Source: Mallotus nudiflorus
Lineage: Eukaryota; Streptophyta; Magnoliopsida; Malpighiales; Euphorbiaceae
Direction: 5' to 3'
Assembly (NCBI GenBank): GCA_947683625.1
Contig: CANTUR010000823.1
Span: forward strand, 62,001-126,000
DNA: 64,000 nucleotides
Position 1 is the first letter of the stretch. The number at the start of each line of letters is the position of its first letter. This document shows, in pieces, positions 1-12,093 of the stretch. A program made the position numbers and the translations under genes. The notes below the pieces were generated by a model, which did not search any database, was not told the DNA's origin, and was given only the letters and a program-made list of their open reading frames with translations.

Positions 1-152
1 ATTTTACGTAAAACACTGAAAATAATATACAGTAATTAAAATAGATTTTAAATACATATCAACTCATAAAAATATCATATAAAATACAGAAATCATTGAC
101 ACTGCATATCCCGGTACAGTGTAAAAATATTTTAAAAACACGGGATATTATA
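1..152 (-). mobile_element. Truncated long LTR, nested in the gypsy RNase H region
   Basis: On the minus strand this begins TATAATATCCCG, one change from the TGTAATATCCCG start of the solo LTRs at 31946 and 54210. It continues with the same conserved segment: a GGGATATGCAGTG-like stretch, then the ACGTAAAAT motif. The RNase H reading frame of the neighbouring gypsy element stops exactly where this sequence starts, so a second LTR copy inserted there. The rest, including any matching target duplication, lies left of the window. Confidence 0.8.
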
Positions 153-340
153 ATAAAGATCACTGCAGCCATCTCTAGGTTGTGGGTAGGATAGTTATGT
201 TCATGCTTCTTCAACTGCCTTGAAGCATAGGCTATCACCCTACCATTCTGCATTAACACAACCTAGGCCAACTCTAGAGGCATCACAATACACTGTAAAC
301 TTGTCTACTCCATTAAGCAAAGCCAAAACTAGAGCTGTGG
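153..340 (-). pseudogene. Ty3/gypsy RNase H fragment
   Basis: The minus-strand translation carries the GCVLMQNGRVIAYASRQL and NYPTHNLEMAAVIF motifs of the Ty3/gypsy RNase H domain, which degrades the RNA strand during reverse transcription. The homology is cut at about base 153 by the inserted LTR. The rest of RNase H and all of integrase lie beyond the left edge or are lost. The frame above this block contains stops, so it is not functional. Confidence 0.85.
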
Positions 341-639
341 TCAAATTCTCCTTCAAGAACTAAAAACTATTCTCATAAGCTTTTGACCACTCAAATCTCA
401 AATTCTTCTGAGTTAAGCGAGTCATAGGAGCTGCAATTCTGGAAAAATCCTGTACGAACCTCCTATAGTACCCGACCAAACCTAGAAAATTGTGAATCTC
501 TGTAACTGAAGTCATTCTAGGCCACTCAGACACTACCTTAATTTTCTGTGGATCAACCTAGATACCTTCTTTTAATACCACGTGTCCAAGAAATGTAACA
601 CTCTCCATCCAGAAATTACACTTTGAGAATTTAGCATAA

Positions 640-1331
640 AGTTGATATTCTCTCAATGTCTACAGTACAATCCTCAAATGATATACATGCTCCTCTATAC
701 TCCTCGAATACACCGATATATCATCGATGAAGACTATCATAAACTGATCTACAAATGGTCTGAATACCCTATTCATCAGGTCCATAAAAGCTACTGGTGC
801 ATTAGTCAAACCAAAAGACATCACCAGAAACTCATAATGGCTATATCGAGTACGGAATGCCGTTTTAGGAATATCAGCTTCACTGATCCATAACTGATGA
901 TAACCTAACCTCAAATCAATCTTAGAAAAGAACTGTGCACCCTATAGCTGATCAAACAAGTCATCTATTCTCGAGAGAGGATACTTGTTCTTCACTGTCA
1001 CCTTATTTAGCTTTTTGTAATCAATGCACTATCTCAGGGTACCATCCTTCTTCCTTATAAACAGGACTGGTGCACCCCAAGGAGAAACACTGGGTCTAAT
1101 AAAACCCTTATCTAGCAACTCTTGCAACTGCTCCTTCAACTCTGGAGGAGCCATTATGTAGGGTGGCATAGATATAAGGGTAGTGCCTAAAACCACATCT
1201 ATACAGAACTCAATCTCTCTGTGAGGTGGTAAACTTGGTAACTCCTCAAGAAAAATATTAGGAAACTCACAGGCAACAGGAACATCTGTGAGTGACAACT
1301 TCTCCACTGAAATATCCCTGACCAATGCCAA
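640..1331 (-). pseudogene. Ty3/gypsy reverse transcriptase (decayed)
   Basis: Reverse transcriptase of the minus-strand gypsy element. Visible motifs in order are LPPHREIEFCIDVVLGT, a MAPPELKEQLQELLDKGFI block, WGAPVLFIRKKDGTLR, GYHQLWI, FGLTNAPVAFMDLMNRVF and the catalytic FIDDISVYS (the YxDD box as FIDD). The domain is split into at least two open stretches (1331-1029 and 914-660) separated by stops, so it cannot make one enzyme. It lies downstream of protease and upstream of RNase H, the usual Ty3/gypsy order. Confidence 0.9.
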
Positions 1332-1496
1332 ATATCCCTAACAACCCTTCCTCAGTAACTTCCTAACCGTAATAGCAAAAATGAGATTATGAGGTGCTGA
1401 ACTCTTATCACCAATAAACTTAAATTCTTCTTCACCAAGAATTCTGAAAGTCACCTCTTTACTCCAACAATCTACTATGGCATAGTGCTAAGATAA

Positions 1497-1784
1497 CTAA
1501 TCCATACCCAGAATAACATCAAACTCCATCACATTCAACAGAATCAAATCAGTAGACAATTCTCTACCTCCAACAAGAACTGGACAACCAGAAATAACAA
1601 TATGGGTGTCTAAAGAATCACTTAGAGAAGTGGCGATAGACAAAGGAAAAGCCATCCTCGAAGCTTTCCAATAAGACTTGGAAGCAAATATAGGAGAAAC
1701 GAACGAATGCATGGCACCTGGATCAAATAAAACCCATGCATCCAGGTAACAGACAAAAATAATACCTACCATGACTGCATCCAA
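1497..1784 (-). pseudogene. Ty3/gypsy aspartic protease domain
   Basis: Pepsin-like retrotransposon protease that would cut the gag-pol polyprotein. The active-site motif reads AWVLFDPGAMHSFVSP, with DPGA in place of the usual DSGA/DTGA, and the domain ends in VILGMD. DPG variants occur in plant gypsy elements, so this need not be a lesion. It lies between the zinc-knuckle end of gag and reverse transcriptase, and the linking frame contains stops. Confidence 0.85.
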
Positions 1785-1984
1785 CTAAGTAAGATGAAAG
1801 ACTCTGGCCTGTCCTCAACCTCCCTGCTGGCTGGTAGAAGCTTGGCCAATACCTCTGGTACCTCTACCATGATCCTGTTGGGGAACAATCTAGGTAGAAC
1901 TTTGATGTTGGGTTAGAGGCAACTGAAAAGGAATGGGTGCAGCACTAGCAATCGATTGTTGAGGGAATCACAGAATCTACGACT

Positions 1985-3102
1985 GCTGATACTCAAAATA
2001 GGGACACGATCTAGCAAAATGTCTCGTATGCTTGCATCTGAAACACGCCAGCGGTTTCATGTAACATGGTCCTTGATGGACTCTACCGCAAGTCTGACAT
2101 ACACTAGCAGTTGACCCAGAACTACGATCACTGCTGCTACTCGAAGCACCTGACCCAAGTCTAAACAGTCTATACTGACCTCCACGACCATGTCTACTAC
2201 TCTGATGTACCCTCTACTACTATCTCTGAGTCTGCTGGGCTGGACCCCTCTATTGACTACTCAATCCAATCTGAAAACTCGAGTATGGAGTAGTCTGGAA
2301 TCCACCTGACTGAACACCCAACTGGTAATAATCAGGCATATCTCTTTGCCTGACTAGCCTCAGTTCAATCTCCTTGGCCAACTCTATCACTGACTTTAAA
2401 GTAAGGCTCGTTGTAGGTATACCAGCAAATGCAGAACCCAATCCAGTAACATAAGTAGTGACTGCGAAATACTGGTCTCACATCAGATCCTTTGCATATC
2501 TACCAAGCCAAAGGAACTATCGAGTGTAATCCTCAACAGATCTATCCCCTCGGGAAATGCTAATCAACTGGAGTCTGTAACTCATGCGAAGTGGCTTTGG
2601 GTAGAATCTCCTCATGAATCGCTCTCTGAACTGAGCCCAGGTCATCATAATCATATATGGATGGATCATTTAAATAAACCAATCCAGGGCTGGTCCCTCA
2701 ACAGAAAGCTCGACTATCATGATTCGCTGGTACTCGGTGTGAGCAGTTCGAGTCCTCATCTCGATCGCATGTAGAAAATCTAAAGGGTATGAAGTCCCAT
2801 TGAACATGATCCTACCGACTCTAGCATGGAACATAGTTGCCTCAGGGTTAGACATACCCTGCTGATAGGTAGGCTGAACAGGTTGTGCAACTGGAGGTAC
2901 AGGAATATCCTCGTACTCTGGCTCTACAAGTTCCTCATCCTGTAGCTCTCTCTGTTTACGGTGACCTGCCGCTCCTCGAGGTCTACCTCTGCCACGACCT
3001 CTACGCCTAACTGGCGGCTCAAGAGGTAAAACCTCATCCTAAAATGACCCATCATCCTCAGCCTCAATGACCGATGGAGCGACACACGCTCGCCTCCTCA
3101 TT
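1985..3102 (-). pseudogene. Ty3/gypsy gag with zinc knuckle (decayed)
   Basis: Gag of the minus-strand element, the structural protein that packages element RNA. The likely start is the ATG at 3102-3100, about 200 bases after the 5' LTR, beginning MRRRACVAPSVIEAEDDG. An in-frame stop follows soon after. An Arg/Gly-rich RGRGRGRPRG stretch and the core (2855-2670, ending EGPALDWF) come next. A CCHC knuckle CFRCKHTRHFARSC (C-x2-C-x4-H-x4-C) lies near 2050-2010. Several stops break the frame. Clade is uncertain; a chromovirus-like gag is plausible. Confidence 0.85.
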
Positions 3103-3280
3103 ATGAAAAGACAAATAGAAGGATTCACACAAAACAGACAACATAGTATAATGCAAAAAACTAATTCAAGGAATACTTATCACGACATACTCGAACCTAA
3201 GTAACTGCAATAGTTTCAAAAGAAAACACAACACTGAAAAGTAGGGCCACAACTCACACAACTAAGGCCCTGACACAAAA

Positions 3281-3296
3281 CTCCGATTTGATACCA
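3281..3296 (-). other. Primer-binding site, initiator Met tRNA type
   Basis: Five bases inside the 5' LTR end, the minus strand reads TGGTATCAAATCGGAG. It matches the TGGTATCAgagc complement of plant initiator-methionine tRNA at its first eight or nine bases and is then mutated. It fixes the inner edge of the LTR at 3301 and the direction of the element. Confidence 0.75.
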
Positions 3297-3300
3297 ACTT

Positions 3301-6201
3301 TGTCACGACCCAAAATGGGAACGGGAATTCTTTCGAATCCGGAACCCGTAGCAAGCCTTAAAATAAAAGCATGCAATAAAATTAAATAAATAAAATATTA
3401 TTCAGCGAAAATTAAATCTTAAATAATAAAATAAATTCTCAACTTCCTTTAATAACATAAAATCACATCTCATATCATAAATAAAATCTTTTAATACAAT
3501 ACTTCAGAGTAACACTCTGAATTAAAATCTCGTACATGCATAAATTCGATACAACTTATGACAGATTTAAATACAACCACTACTGCAATGTCTAGAGTAT
3601 AAAATAAAACTCAAGTAAGAGATTTACATAATAAAGCTAGAGCGGAAGAAATCCGACGAACATGTATACTGCTGAGGTCTGAAGAAAAGGACTCTCCTGT
3701 AAAAACATCAACGGAGATGAGTCATACCTCATTGAGTGAATTATTATAATATATATACACGTATATCTAAATGTCAAATGCAGACACTGAAAAATATATA
3801 TAATAAATATATGTACAGGCAAATACACACAGATGCAAGGAAAATCATTTTAATACTGAAAATCATCAGTTTGTGAAGGATAAAATAGAACCCTAAATGA
3901 TCGCAACCTCAAAACCAATAGAAAGTACTCTAGCCATATAGTCTCACTTAAATCCAAGTAAATTCACTTAATCCATATGGACAATAGACTGGCCCCGAGA
4001 CACTAAGTCGACCGAGCTCCAGCGGTCTGACTGTCGGTATGATTGGCCCCGAGACACTTAGTCAACTGAGCTCCAGTAATCACACTCTCAATCAAATTAA
4101 CCTCAATCATATCAATCAATCATAATTACCACAATTCATTTTTACTTAACTCTAATCTATCGTATCGATATATAAACGGTCCTAGTACTGCCCACTAGGA
4201 AGCACGTTCCATCGATATCCTTTATTTATATTAAAACATACATTCAGAAAAATAAATAATGCATAATGACATTTAAAATAAACAAATAAACCATATATAT
4301 ATACCAGAAATATACCTAAAATAAACTAAGTATATTTTAGGTATATATACATATAATCAACTCAAATAAATCATGGAATATATAAAATTAAACCAATAAT
4401 ATATTTGAAAACAAGCTAGATTTAATTAAAAAGGAAATCATGCATTTATTTCATAATATACCAAAAATATGCTAAAAGTATACCTAAATTATACTTAAAC
4501 ATTCAAATAGGCAATTATGCAAAATATATATTTAAAACATAAAATTCTAAAACATGCAACCTAAGCAATGCATATATATCATAATAACTCACAATTGTGC
4601 ACTCCTCGAGACGGGTCCGACGAGCCTAGTCCACTAGCTCTCGGTCTCGGTGCAACTAACAATAAAATAATAACACAAAAATTAAAATAATTCTAACTTA
4701 ACTTCTAGAGACTTGATCTAGAATTCTAAACACAAATAAAGAATGGGAATTTAACCGAATGTTATGTTTTACGAGAATTCTATCAAAAATTCGACAGAAC
4801 TTCCTCTGTAAAATGGACATCTCTCTACTTAAAAAGTAGAGCGAGTCCTGTAAGAAAAATACACTTTAAAACATAATTCACAAAACTCCTCGGTCAAGAC
4901 CCCAAACTACAAATTCCCCCAACCGAGGTCCACAATTCACGACAATATACAATAAAATATATTAAAATCCAATAAGCACCAAAAATGCCCTTTTAGTATT
5001 AAAATATAGCAATTTAAACATTAAAAACACCAAAAGTAATTTTTTTAACAACAATTACTTAAAAGCCCTAATATTAATATAATATTATTAAAAATCAATA
5101 TTTCTAGATAATTTCACAAATATTAATAAAATTTCATTTTATAAATCTAAATTACTTAATTATTCCAAAAACATATTAAAAATTACTATAAATCCATTTA
5201 TTTACAAAAATAGTATATTATATATAATTTGAAAATAATTTTTGAAAAATAGTATTAATTAGTTAAAATTAGTAATTAATTCATAAAAATCATTTTCATA
5301 CCTCAAATATTTATTAAAACCTATTAAATTTAATATTTAACCAAAATTACTACCAAATTACCAAAATACCCCCAGTATATAAAAATTCACATAAAATACT
5401 AATAATATTCAAAAATTCAATAATAATTATATAAATACTCAAAAATTATTTTCTCAACATATTATTCACTAAAATCAACAACTGTACTTAATTAACCAAT
5501 AATTACTAACAAAATATATATTTAACCTAAATTTCCAAAAATAACATAAACTAAAAATAATTATAAAAATTACAAAAAAATCACAAAAATTATAAATTAA
5601 ATTCTAAAATTAATATTAAACACCAACAACACCAAAAATCACAATTTCACAATTTATTTAATTAATTTACGAAACTAATGAAATAATAAAAAATTCACAA
5701 AAATCAAAATAAATTCCAAAAATCACACAAAAATTATAGGATGTAGATTAAGCTAGAGGGATCAACTTTTGTAAAGGCACTTCTCATGAATCATAAGGAA
5801 TCAAGTTCAAAAAAATTGAAAAACTTATAGTGACCAAAACGAAAACTTGATCAACACCTCACCAAAATGAATTTTTAAGCTAAAGGGAGCTTGGATTCAC
5901 ACTCACTGACAAGAGAGGAAGATAATGGGACCAGAGGTGTCAAAAATGGTGGTTGAAATAGACTTAAACGGTGGTAGTGAAGATTTTCGGCCAAAAATGG
6001 AAGTTCAGCGTTGCTGGCACCGGGGAAGGTGACCAGAGGTGGCGGAGCTACTGGAGGAGGAGGTGGAAGTCTGAGAGGCACACCGACGGTTGCTGGTCGG
6101 CATAGCAGCAGTGAGGGTGGGTTTTGGGAAGAAGAAAGAGAAGGGGGTAGTTTTTTTTTTTAATATTTTAGGTTTATATATATACACACACACACACACA
6201 C

Positions 6202-6244
<43 letters not shown>

Positions 6245-6534
6245 AGATCACAATAAATAATCATGCAAAAATAATGTATTTAATAATAATAATTATTATT
6301 ATGATAAAAATAAACATCATTTTAAAATAAAATAACCTTAGTACTTAAATATGAGGCAAATAAATTCCTAAAATAATAGGCTTTAAAATAATTATTTACG
6401 TAGAAAATTTTTAATTAAACGTAAAAGTAATAACAATTATTTGCAAAATAGTAAAATAATCAAATATAGTTTTAAAATTATTAACATTGCATTTCCTGAT
6501 TAAAATAAAATAATCTAAAACTCGATTTATAACA
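3301..6534 (-). mobile_element. 5' LTR (3.23 kb) of the gypsy element
   Basis: On the minus strand it starts TGTTATAAATCGAG (first C of TGTTATAACCCGAG-like starts mutated) and ends TTTTGGGTCGTGACA, directly before the primer-binding site. It carries the landmarks shared by all long LTRs in this window: the GAGAGATGTCCATTTTAC island (about 4807-4850), tandem stem-loops (about 3985-4087), the GAGAGTC island (about 3690-3700) and the GCTTGCTACGGGTTCCGGAT end. It is closest in sequence to the LTR at 22772-29214. The rest is AT-rich, non-coding sequence. The partner 3' LTR would lie left of the window. Confidence 0.85.
6179..6244. repeat. (CA)n-(TG)n palindromic microsatellite
   Basis: A run of about ten CA units flips directly into about eighteen TG units, bounded on both sides by TATA. 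The block is therefore an inverted repeat able to fold back on itself, not just a simple dinucleotide run. It lies in the LTR at the place where sister copies carry (TA)n. Confidence 0.9.
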
Positions 6535-6722
6535 ATTAATGAGTGGCTGATTAGGCCAGGAAAACCAAAGGGTCACTTTCACGTTTCAAAACTGAAGAAT
6601 TCGTCTCTTGAGTGTAACTTGAAAGTTAGGTATATTATGTGTTGTTTTCTTATGTTATGCATGTGGTTTTTAAAAAATTTTCATTGCATGCATTTGGTTT
6701 TTTAAAAAATCAGGGGGTAAAC
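6535..6722 (+). pseudogene. 3' end of a gypsy pol plus polypurine tract
   Basis: One plus-strand frame gives GHFHVSKLKN, like the HPVFHVSKLK block near the C-terminus of Ty3/gypsy integrase. About 110 bases later comes AAAATCAGGGGGTAAAC, a plausible polypurine tract, followed at once by TGTAGACACCCGG, a typical LTR start. This is the tail of an older plus-strand gypsy element into which the minus-strand element (1-6534) inserted. Confidence 0.5.
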
Positions 6723-7290
6723 TGTAGACACCCGGTTCAATCGACCCGTGATAAGGGGTGAACTGTGGATGCTCAGTTTGATTGACCCGTAATGAAGCCT
6801 AATGAAGAGAAAATAAAAATCTTGAATGTAAGAGAGGCCTAAAATCTTCTTAAGAATGGACCTAAGAATCCAAACCCATTTTAAGCCTAAACCCATACAA
6901 GTCCAAGCCCAAAGCCCACTTTGGCTCAAACTTAAAAATAAGGTGATGCCTCTTTGTCAATCTACTTGCACAGAACTGAAATCAAGAAATGATAGTGACA
7001 AGCAAATGGGTGGGCCCAGCCCTTATCCCTCTGAACCTTGAGCGTAAATGGTGGATTTTTTAGGCAAAAAAAGAGGGCTTAAAAAGTGTGCACATCATAA
7101 AGAAAAAGAGGGGAGTGTCTCGGGGGAATAGGGATGGCTAGTTTAAAAAAGGTTAGAGGAAATCAAAAGGAGGGGGCAACCATTATCAACTTAATAGAAA
7201 AAGGAGAGAGTTTTCAGAGAGAAGGGCTCTAGAAAAGAGAGGGAAAAATGTCCTTGAGAAGGATAAAGGGAAAGACCTTACTTGAAGGTC
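6723..7290 (+). mobile_element. 3' LTR fragment starting TGTAGACACCC
   Basis: Begins at the polypurine-tract junction and is interrupted at 7291 by the solo LTR 7296-10436; it presumably continues after 10441. Its first 40 or so bases are repeated in diverged form: the GTAAACTGTAGACACCCGG block (6717-6735) recurs as GTGAACTGTGGATGCTCAG (6758-6776), each followed by a similar GACCCGT stretch. No LTR end could be found, so the outer boundary is unknown. Confidence 0.45.
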
Positions 7291-7295
7291 CATTT

Positions 7296-7626
7296 TGTAA
7301 TGACTCAATATTTTAAATAATATAAAATTATTTTGAAATATACAATGTTAATAAAATATTAAATTTTATTTATATATTATCATTATATGTGCATATTATT
7401 TATTTATTTTATTTTAAATATTTTATTTACATAAAATAATTATTTTGGAAGTTTTATTATTTAAAAATATTAAAGTTATTATCATTACTACTATTATTAT
7501 TACTAATATTATAATGGTTTTCATCATTTTAGTGTGCATGTGTATCATGCATGTGCATTATTTTTATTATTATTGTTTTATGTGTTGTTGTTGTTTATTT
7601 GTGCATGTGCATGTGTCTATATATAT

Positions 7627-7666
<40 letters not shown>

Positions 7667-10436
7667 GATAAATAAAAAAATGGGTCAAGCAATTTTCTTC
7701 TTCCTCTTTATTATTTTCTTTTCTTCCATGCAATTTTTCTTCCCTCACTGCGCAACTCGGACTGCCACCACTCCCATCACCCATCATCACCGTCGCCTTC
7801 TCTTCTTCCTCCAGCCATCAACATCACTTGAAGCTCACCAGAGTGCCTGGAAAGTAGCAAAAATCGTGAAGACCACCATTTTTGCCGATGAAGATTCTGG
7901 CCACCTTAGCTCTTCATTCCGGTCTTATTTGAACCTCCTAGCTCTAGTGAGTTTGATTCCAAGCTCCGTTTGAGCTTAAACTCTCTTGATCTTGAGTTAT
8001 GTCCAATTTTAGTTTGTGTTATTAGGGTTTTGAATTTTTTTTTAGATGTTTGTGTTTGATTCATGGATTTTTGCTTTGATTATGTTGATTAGTATAGCTT
8101 AATCTTCTCAAATATATTTTTTGTTTTTAGAATTATTTTGAATTATGGGTATTTTTTAATATTTTAATAATTTAAATTGAATTTTTGTTAATTATGTTAG
8201 TTAATTATTTTGGATGGAAATTTTGTTAAATTAGTATTATTAATTTGAGTTATTAATTTTTTAAGTAAGAAAATAATTTTTAGTGATTTTATATGATTTT
8301 TGGGAATATTTTAATATTACGTAAATTTTGGATATATAGGTTAATTGTGTGTTTTTATTGAAATTATAGTTAAATAAAATGTTTTAAATGATTTTAGAAT
8401 TTTAAAGGGTGTTAAAATAATTTTTACAAATTATTTACTATTTTTAACTAATTAATACTAATTTTTAAAAATTATATTCAAATAATAAATTATTTACTAA
8501 TTTGGTGATTAAATGGTTTTTTAACTACTTTTATAATATATTTAAACTATTTGAGTAATTAAATGTAAATTTTACTATTTTATGTTGAATTATTGAAAAT
8601 TTTGGATTTTTATTTATATTATATTATAATTTGAGATTTTTATTTAATTAGTGTAAAAATAATGATATTTAGTATTTTGATGTTTAAATAAATTATATTG
8701 TGGCATTTTGATTATTTTAAGAATTTTTAATGATTTTGTTATATTATTAAATATTTATTTTTTTTGTGAATTGTGAACTTCGATTAGGGATTTGTGTAGT
8801 TTTGGGTCTCAACCCAAGGTGTTGAGCTACTATGATTTAGAAGTGCATTTTTTTGCAGGATCGGCTCTACTTTTCAATAGAGAGATGTCCATTTTACAAA
8901 GGAGGTTCTATCAATTTTTAGTAGAATTCTCATAAAACGTAACATCAGATTGATCTTAAGAATTTGTGTTTAACTAAGTTTTGATTCTTAGATCGAGTCT
9001 TCCTTTATAATTCTTAGAAGTATTAGTTTGGAATTATTCTGATCTTATTATTATTTATATTTCTAGCTGTGTCAAGACTGAGGCTTATCGAACTAGGCCC
9101 GTCGAGTCAGTCTCGAGGAACGCAAACTTGTGTGTTATTATTTTATATATACATTACATGTAGACACATGATTATGAGTTTTCATGTTTTAATATGAGTT
9201 TAAACATGAATTATTTCAATAAATGATTTAGTATATGTTTGGTACACTTTAGTATTTTTTGGTATATTTACTATTTATGAGACAAATATGCTAGGATAAT
9301 TTTTTGTTTATCTTTTTCATATATGTGGCATATATATATATTAATATATTTTGGTATATTTATGGTTTATTTTGCTATATACATGGCATGTAAAATTGAA
9401 ATATTTTTAGTATATAACTGGTATATTTCTAGTATATGTTTGGTGTATAAATGATTTATTTTTTTTTATAAAGAATGTCATTTCTATTTAATTATGCATT
9501 TATTTATTTATTTTCCATAAATTAATATTTATTTGAAGAATATCAATAGAACGTGCTACCTAGTGAGTTGCACTAGAATTGTGTATATACTAATGCGCTA
9601 GATTTAGGATTTGACATTTTGAAATTATTTGAGGTGAAATTTTGATTATTGATTATTGAGAATTTCAGTGATTGAGTAGTGTGATTGCAGGAGCTCAGTT
9701 GACCTAGTGTCTCAAGGCTAATCACACTGACAATGAGACTATAGGAGCTCGGTTGACTTAGTGTCTCGAGGCTAGTCTATTGTCCAAAATGGAATAAAAG
9801 AATTACTTTGGAATTAAGTAAGCTTGTGTGGCTAGTGTGATATTTTTATTGAGGTTATGAATATTTTAGGGTTTTATTTGATCCTTCACTCAAATAAATG
9901 TTTTCTGCATTTATTATATATAAAAGTGGATTTTAGCATCTGTGTGAAATGCCTGTGTATGTTTATATATATATTGATGCTTAATTGCATATGACATTAG
10001 GAGGTGCATGTATATATATTATAATAATTCACTCAGTGAGGTCTAACCTCCTCTCAACCATTTTTTTAGGAGAGTCTTCTTCGTCAAACTGTACCAGTAG
10101 TACTTTACGCTGGTCTTCTTCCGCCCTAGCTATTTTATGTAAACTTCATATTTAAATTTTTATTGTATTCTAGAAAATTACAATATTAGTGTTATTGTAC
10201 CTATAGTGTGTTGTACCAGTTTGAGACTTTGTATTAAAATATTGTATGAATATTTTTCTTTATGATATGACATTTAAGTATTTATTTTATATCGATTTAA
10301 GTTTTAATTCTATCGTATTTTTATATTATTTATTGCATGTTGCGTTTTTATTTTTTAAAGCTTGCTATAGGTTCTGGATTCGAAAGAATTCCCATTCCCT
10401 AACGTCAGTCATGACTTCCTGATTTGGGTTATGACA
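7296..10436 (+). mobile_element. Solo LTR B, 3,141 bp, TSD CATTT
   Basis: Starts TGTAATGACTCAA and ends TTTGGGTTATGACA, with CATTT at 7291-7295 and again at 10437-10441. No primer-binding site or coding region adjoins it, so it is a recombination-derived solo LTR. Landmarks in order: an (AAT)n run near 7627-7663, a GC-richer block (7680-7970), GTGAGT at about 7948, TTTTTTTGCAG|GATCGG at about 8850, GAGAGATGTCCATTTTAC (8879-8896), two stem-loops (9678-9785) and TTTTTTTAG|GAGAGTC (about 10070). The open frame at 7680-7973 is not conserved in sister copies. Confidence 0.93.
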
Positions 10437-10441
10437 CATTT

Positions 10442-11309
10442 TCTCAAAGAAGAAAAAGGTGAATTCTTACATTTTGAGTGAGGATCAAGACCAAACAATC
10501 TTTGAGGGCTAACTATTTTGGTTCAACAACTCATATATTAGTAATGATCTTCACTTCTTTTCAATATTAGAGTTATAGATTTGCATAATCCTTTGTTTAC
10601 TTGCTTGTTCTCTTACTTCTTGTTTCCATTGATCACCTCGTGCCATGTTCTCAACATGAACTATTAAGGTATTAAATATAGTTGTAAGTTTGGATTACCT
10701 ACATGAGATATTGCCAAATTAATATTGAAATTTTTTGCTCTTTTGAGAGTCTCTATGCCTGTTGATCAGGCGACACCTCTTGAAAGAGGTGTCACCTCTC
10801 TATAATGAGGCGATCACCTCATTTATGGTGATCACCACTATAACAAAGTCCCACGTAATTTTGCCTTGATGATTTTTACAGCCTATGTATGATTCACATT
10901 CCCATGCTTTTATATTTTTAGTTTTCTTTATAGATTATATTTATTACTTTATTTGGCCAATATTTAAATATTTGCCATCTCTATTAGCATTAATCTATGA
11001 ATTGACTTGATGGTTTCTCTTGTAGTATTTTATATTTTTTTATAAGCTAATATTTTATGTATTACAGGGAATCAGAATGATCGTGATCATCCAATTTAGT
11101 ACCTAACTCTCTTCTCCCTTTTCTTATATTTTTATGTAATTTAATGCTTGTTTATTTTTTATTTATTTTATATTTATTATACTTTCATTTTGAACAAAAT
11201 GTTGTAATCCCTAATCCTTTCCACCATTCATTTGGAATGTATGGTTGTAATCATTACTTGTTTTATATTTGTTGAAAGTTGGGACTTAAAAGCATGAAAT
11301 TGGATTAAT
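10442..11309. other. Unassigned sequence, probably rest of the TGTAGACACCC LTR
   Basis: No gene seen. It directly continues the sequence interrupted by solo LTR B. It contains a perfect 10-bp inverted repeat with a 2-base loop (GACACCTCTT at 10772, AAGAGGTGTC ending 10793), followed by a second shorter palindrome, GATCACC...GGTGATC, nearby. The rest is AT-rich without recognisable landmarks. Confidence 0.4.
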
Positions 11310-11655
11310 GTGCAAACTTAAACTTAACTGTAAAACTTGGAAAGTGGATTGAGGCAAGTGCAATTTTGAATGTAAATAAGAAAATAATTAAATAATTAAA
11401 GGCAATAAAATACAAAATACAAACGGAGACCAACCGCAAGGTTGAGTGGGCATCCCAAAAGCCTATACCCAGTTTCCAAACTTGATCTCTGATGATGGCT
11501 TCTAGGAACCTCCATAGGATCCAGTTGTTGTACAGTATGTCCTGACTTTTATCCGGGTGATGACTCCATCTCCGAGTAGGCTTTATGACCTATTTCGTAT
11601 TCCTAATGGGTCTCAAACCCACACAGTGTTATGGTCACCAAACACTTGGGTGCAC
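11310..11655 (+). repeat. Repeat cassette shared with 47890-48280 (inverted)
   Basis: A GC-richer segment including AACCGCAAGGTTGAGTGGG, CCTATACCCAGTTT, CCACACAGTG and AACACTTGGGTGCACGCTG. The reverse complement of 47890-48280 has the same blocks in the same order (AACCACAAGGTTGGATAGA, TTATACCCAGTTT, CCACACAGTG, AACACTTGGGCGCACGCTG). Both copies lie beside a similar AT-rich stretch with AATAATTAAATAATTAAA. Probably part of an LTR or untranslated leader of an Athila/Tat-like retrotransposon, as gag of that type follows at 11755. Confidence 0.7.
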
Positions 11656-11754
11656 GCTGCCTATAATAATATTAAATAATACATAAATGTAATTATTTTT
11701 ACTTTTAAAATTTTTTAAAAATAATTAAATTTTTCTTTTTAAATAAAATAAAAA

Positions 11755-12093
11755 TTAGTTCAATAAATTAAAATATAAAAAATTTACATCCCATATATTA
11801 TTTTTAAAAAATTGACTATTGAACAATTTCAGCCTTAGTGCATCACTAGACATGTCATTGTACTTGAGCATGTCACAAATCTTAAGAAAGTTTGCAATAT
11901 GATCATTTGGGTCCTCATTTAGCATCTCATAAAATTGAATGGTCGATTGGATCATTTACAATAAAGCAGGCTTTATCTCAAAAGTATTGGCTTCAATGTT
12001 TGGTTTCGTAATACTTTACTTCATGCCCCCCAAACAGGGCATAGATGTGTCCAATAACACCCTTGTATCAACTTGATTCTCATTGTTTGCCAT
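11755..12093 (-). pseudogene. Athila/Tat-like gypsy gag fragment
   Basis: From a possible ATG at 12093 the minus-strand frame has two in-frame stops but shows SITKPNIEANTFEIKPALL and then FYEMLNEDPNDHIANFLKIC and SSDALRLKLF. These match the IxANNFEIKP and EDPNxHLxxFLxxC...DAxRLRLFPFSL signatures of Athila/Tat-group gag. Only the start of gag is present; homology stops near 11800 in low-complexity sequence. This is a relic with no coding capacity. Confidence 0.75.
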
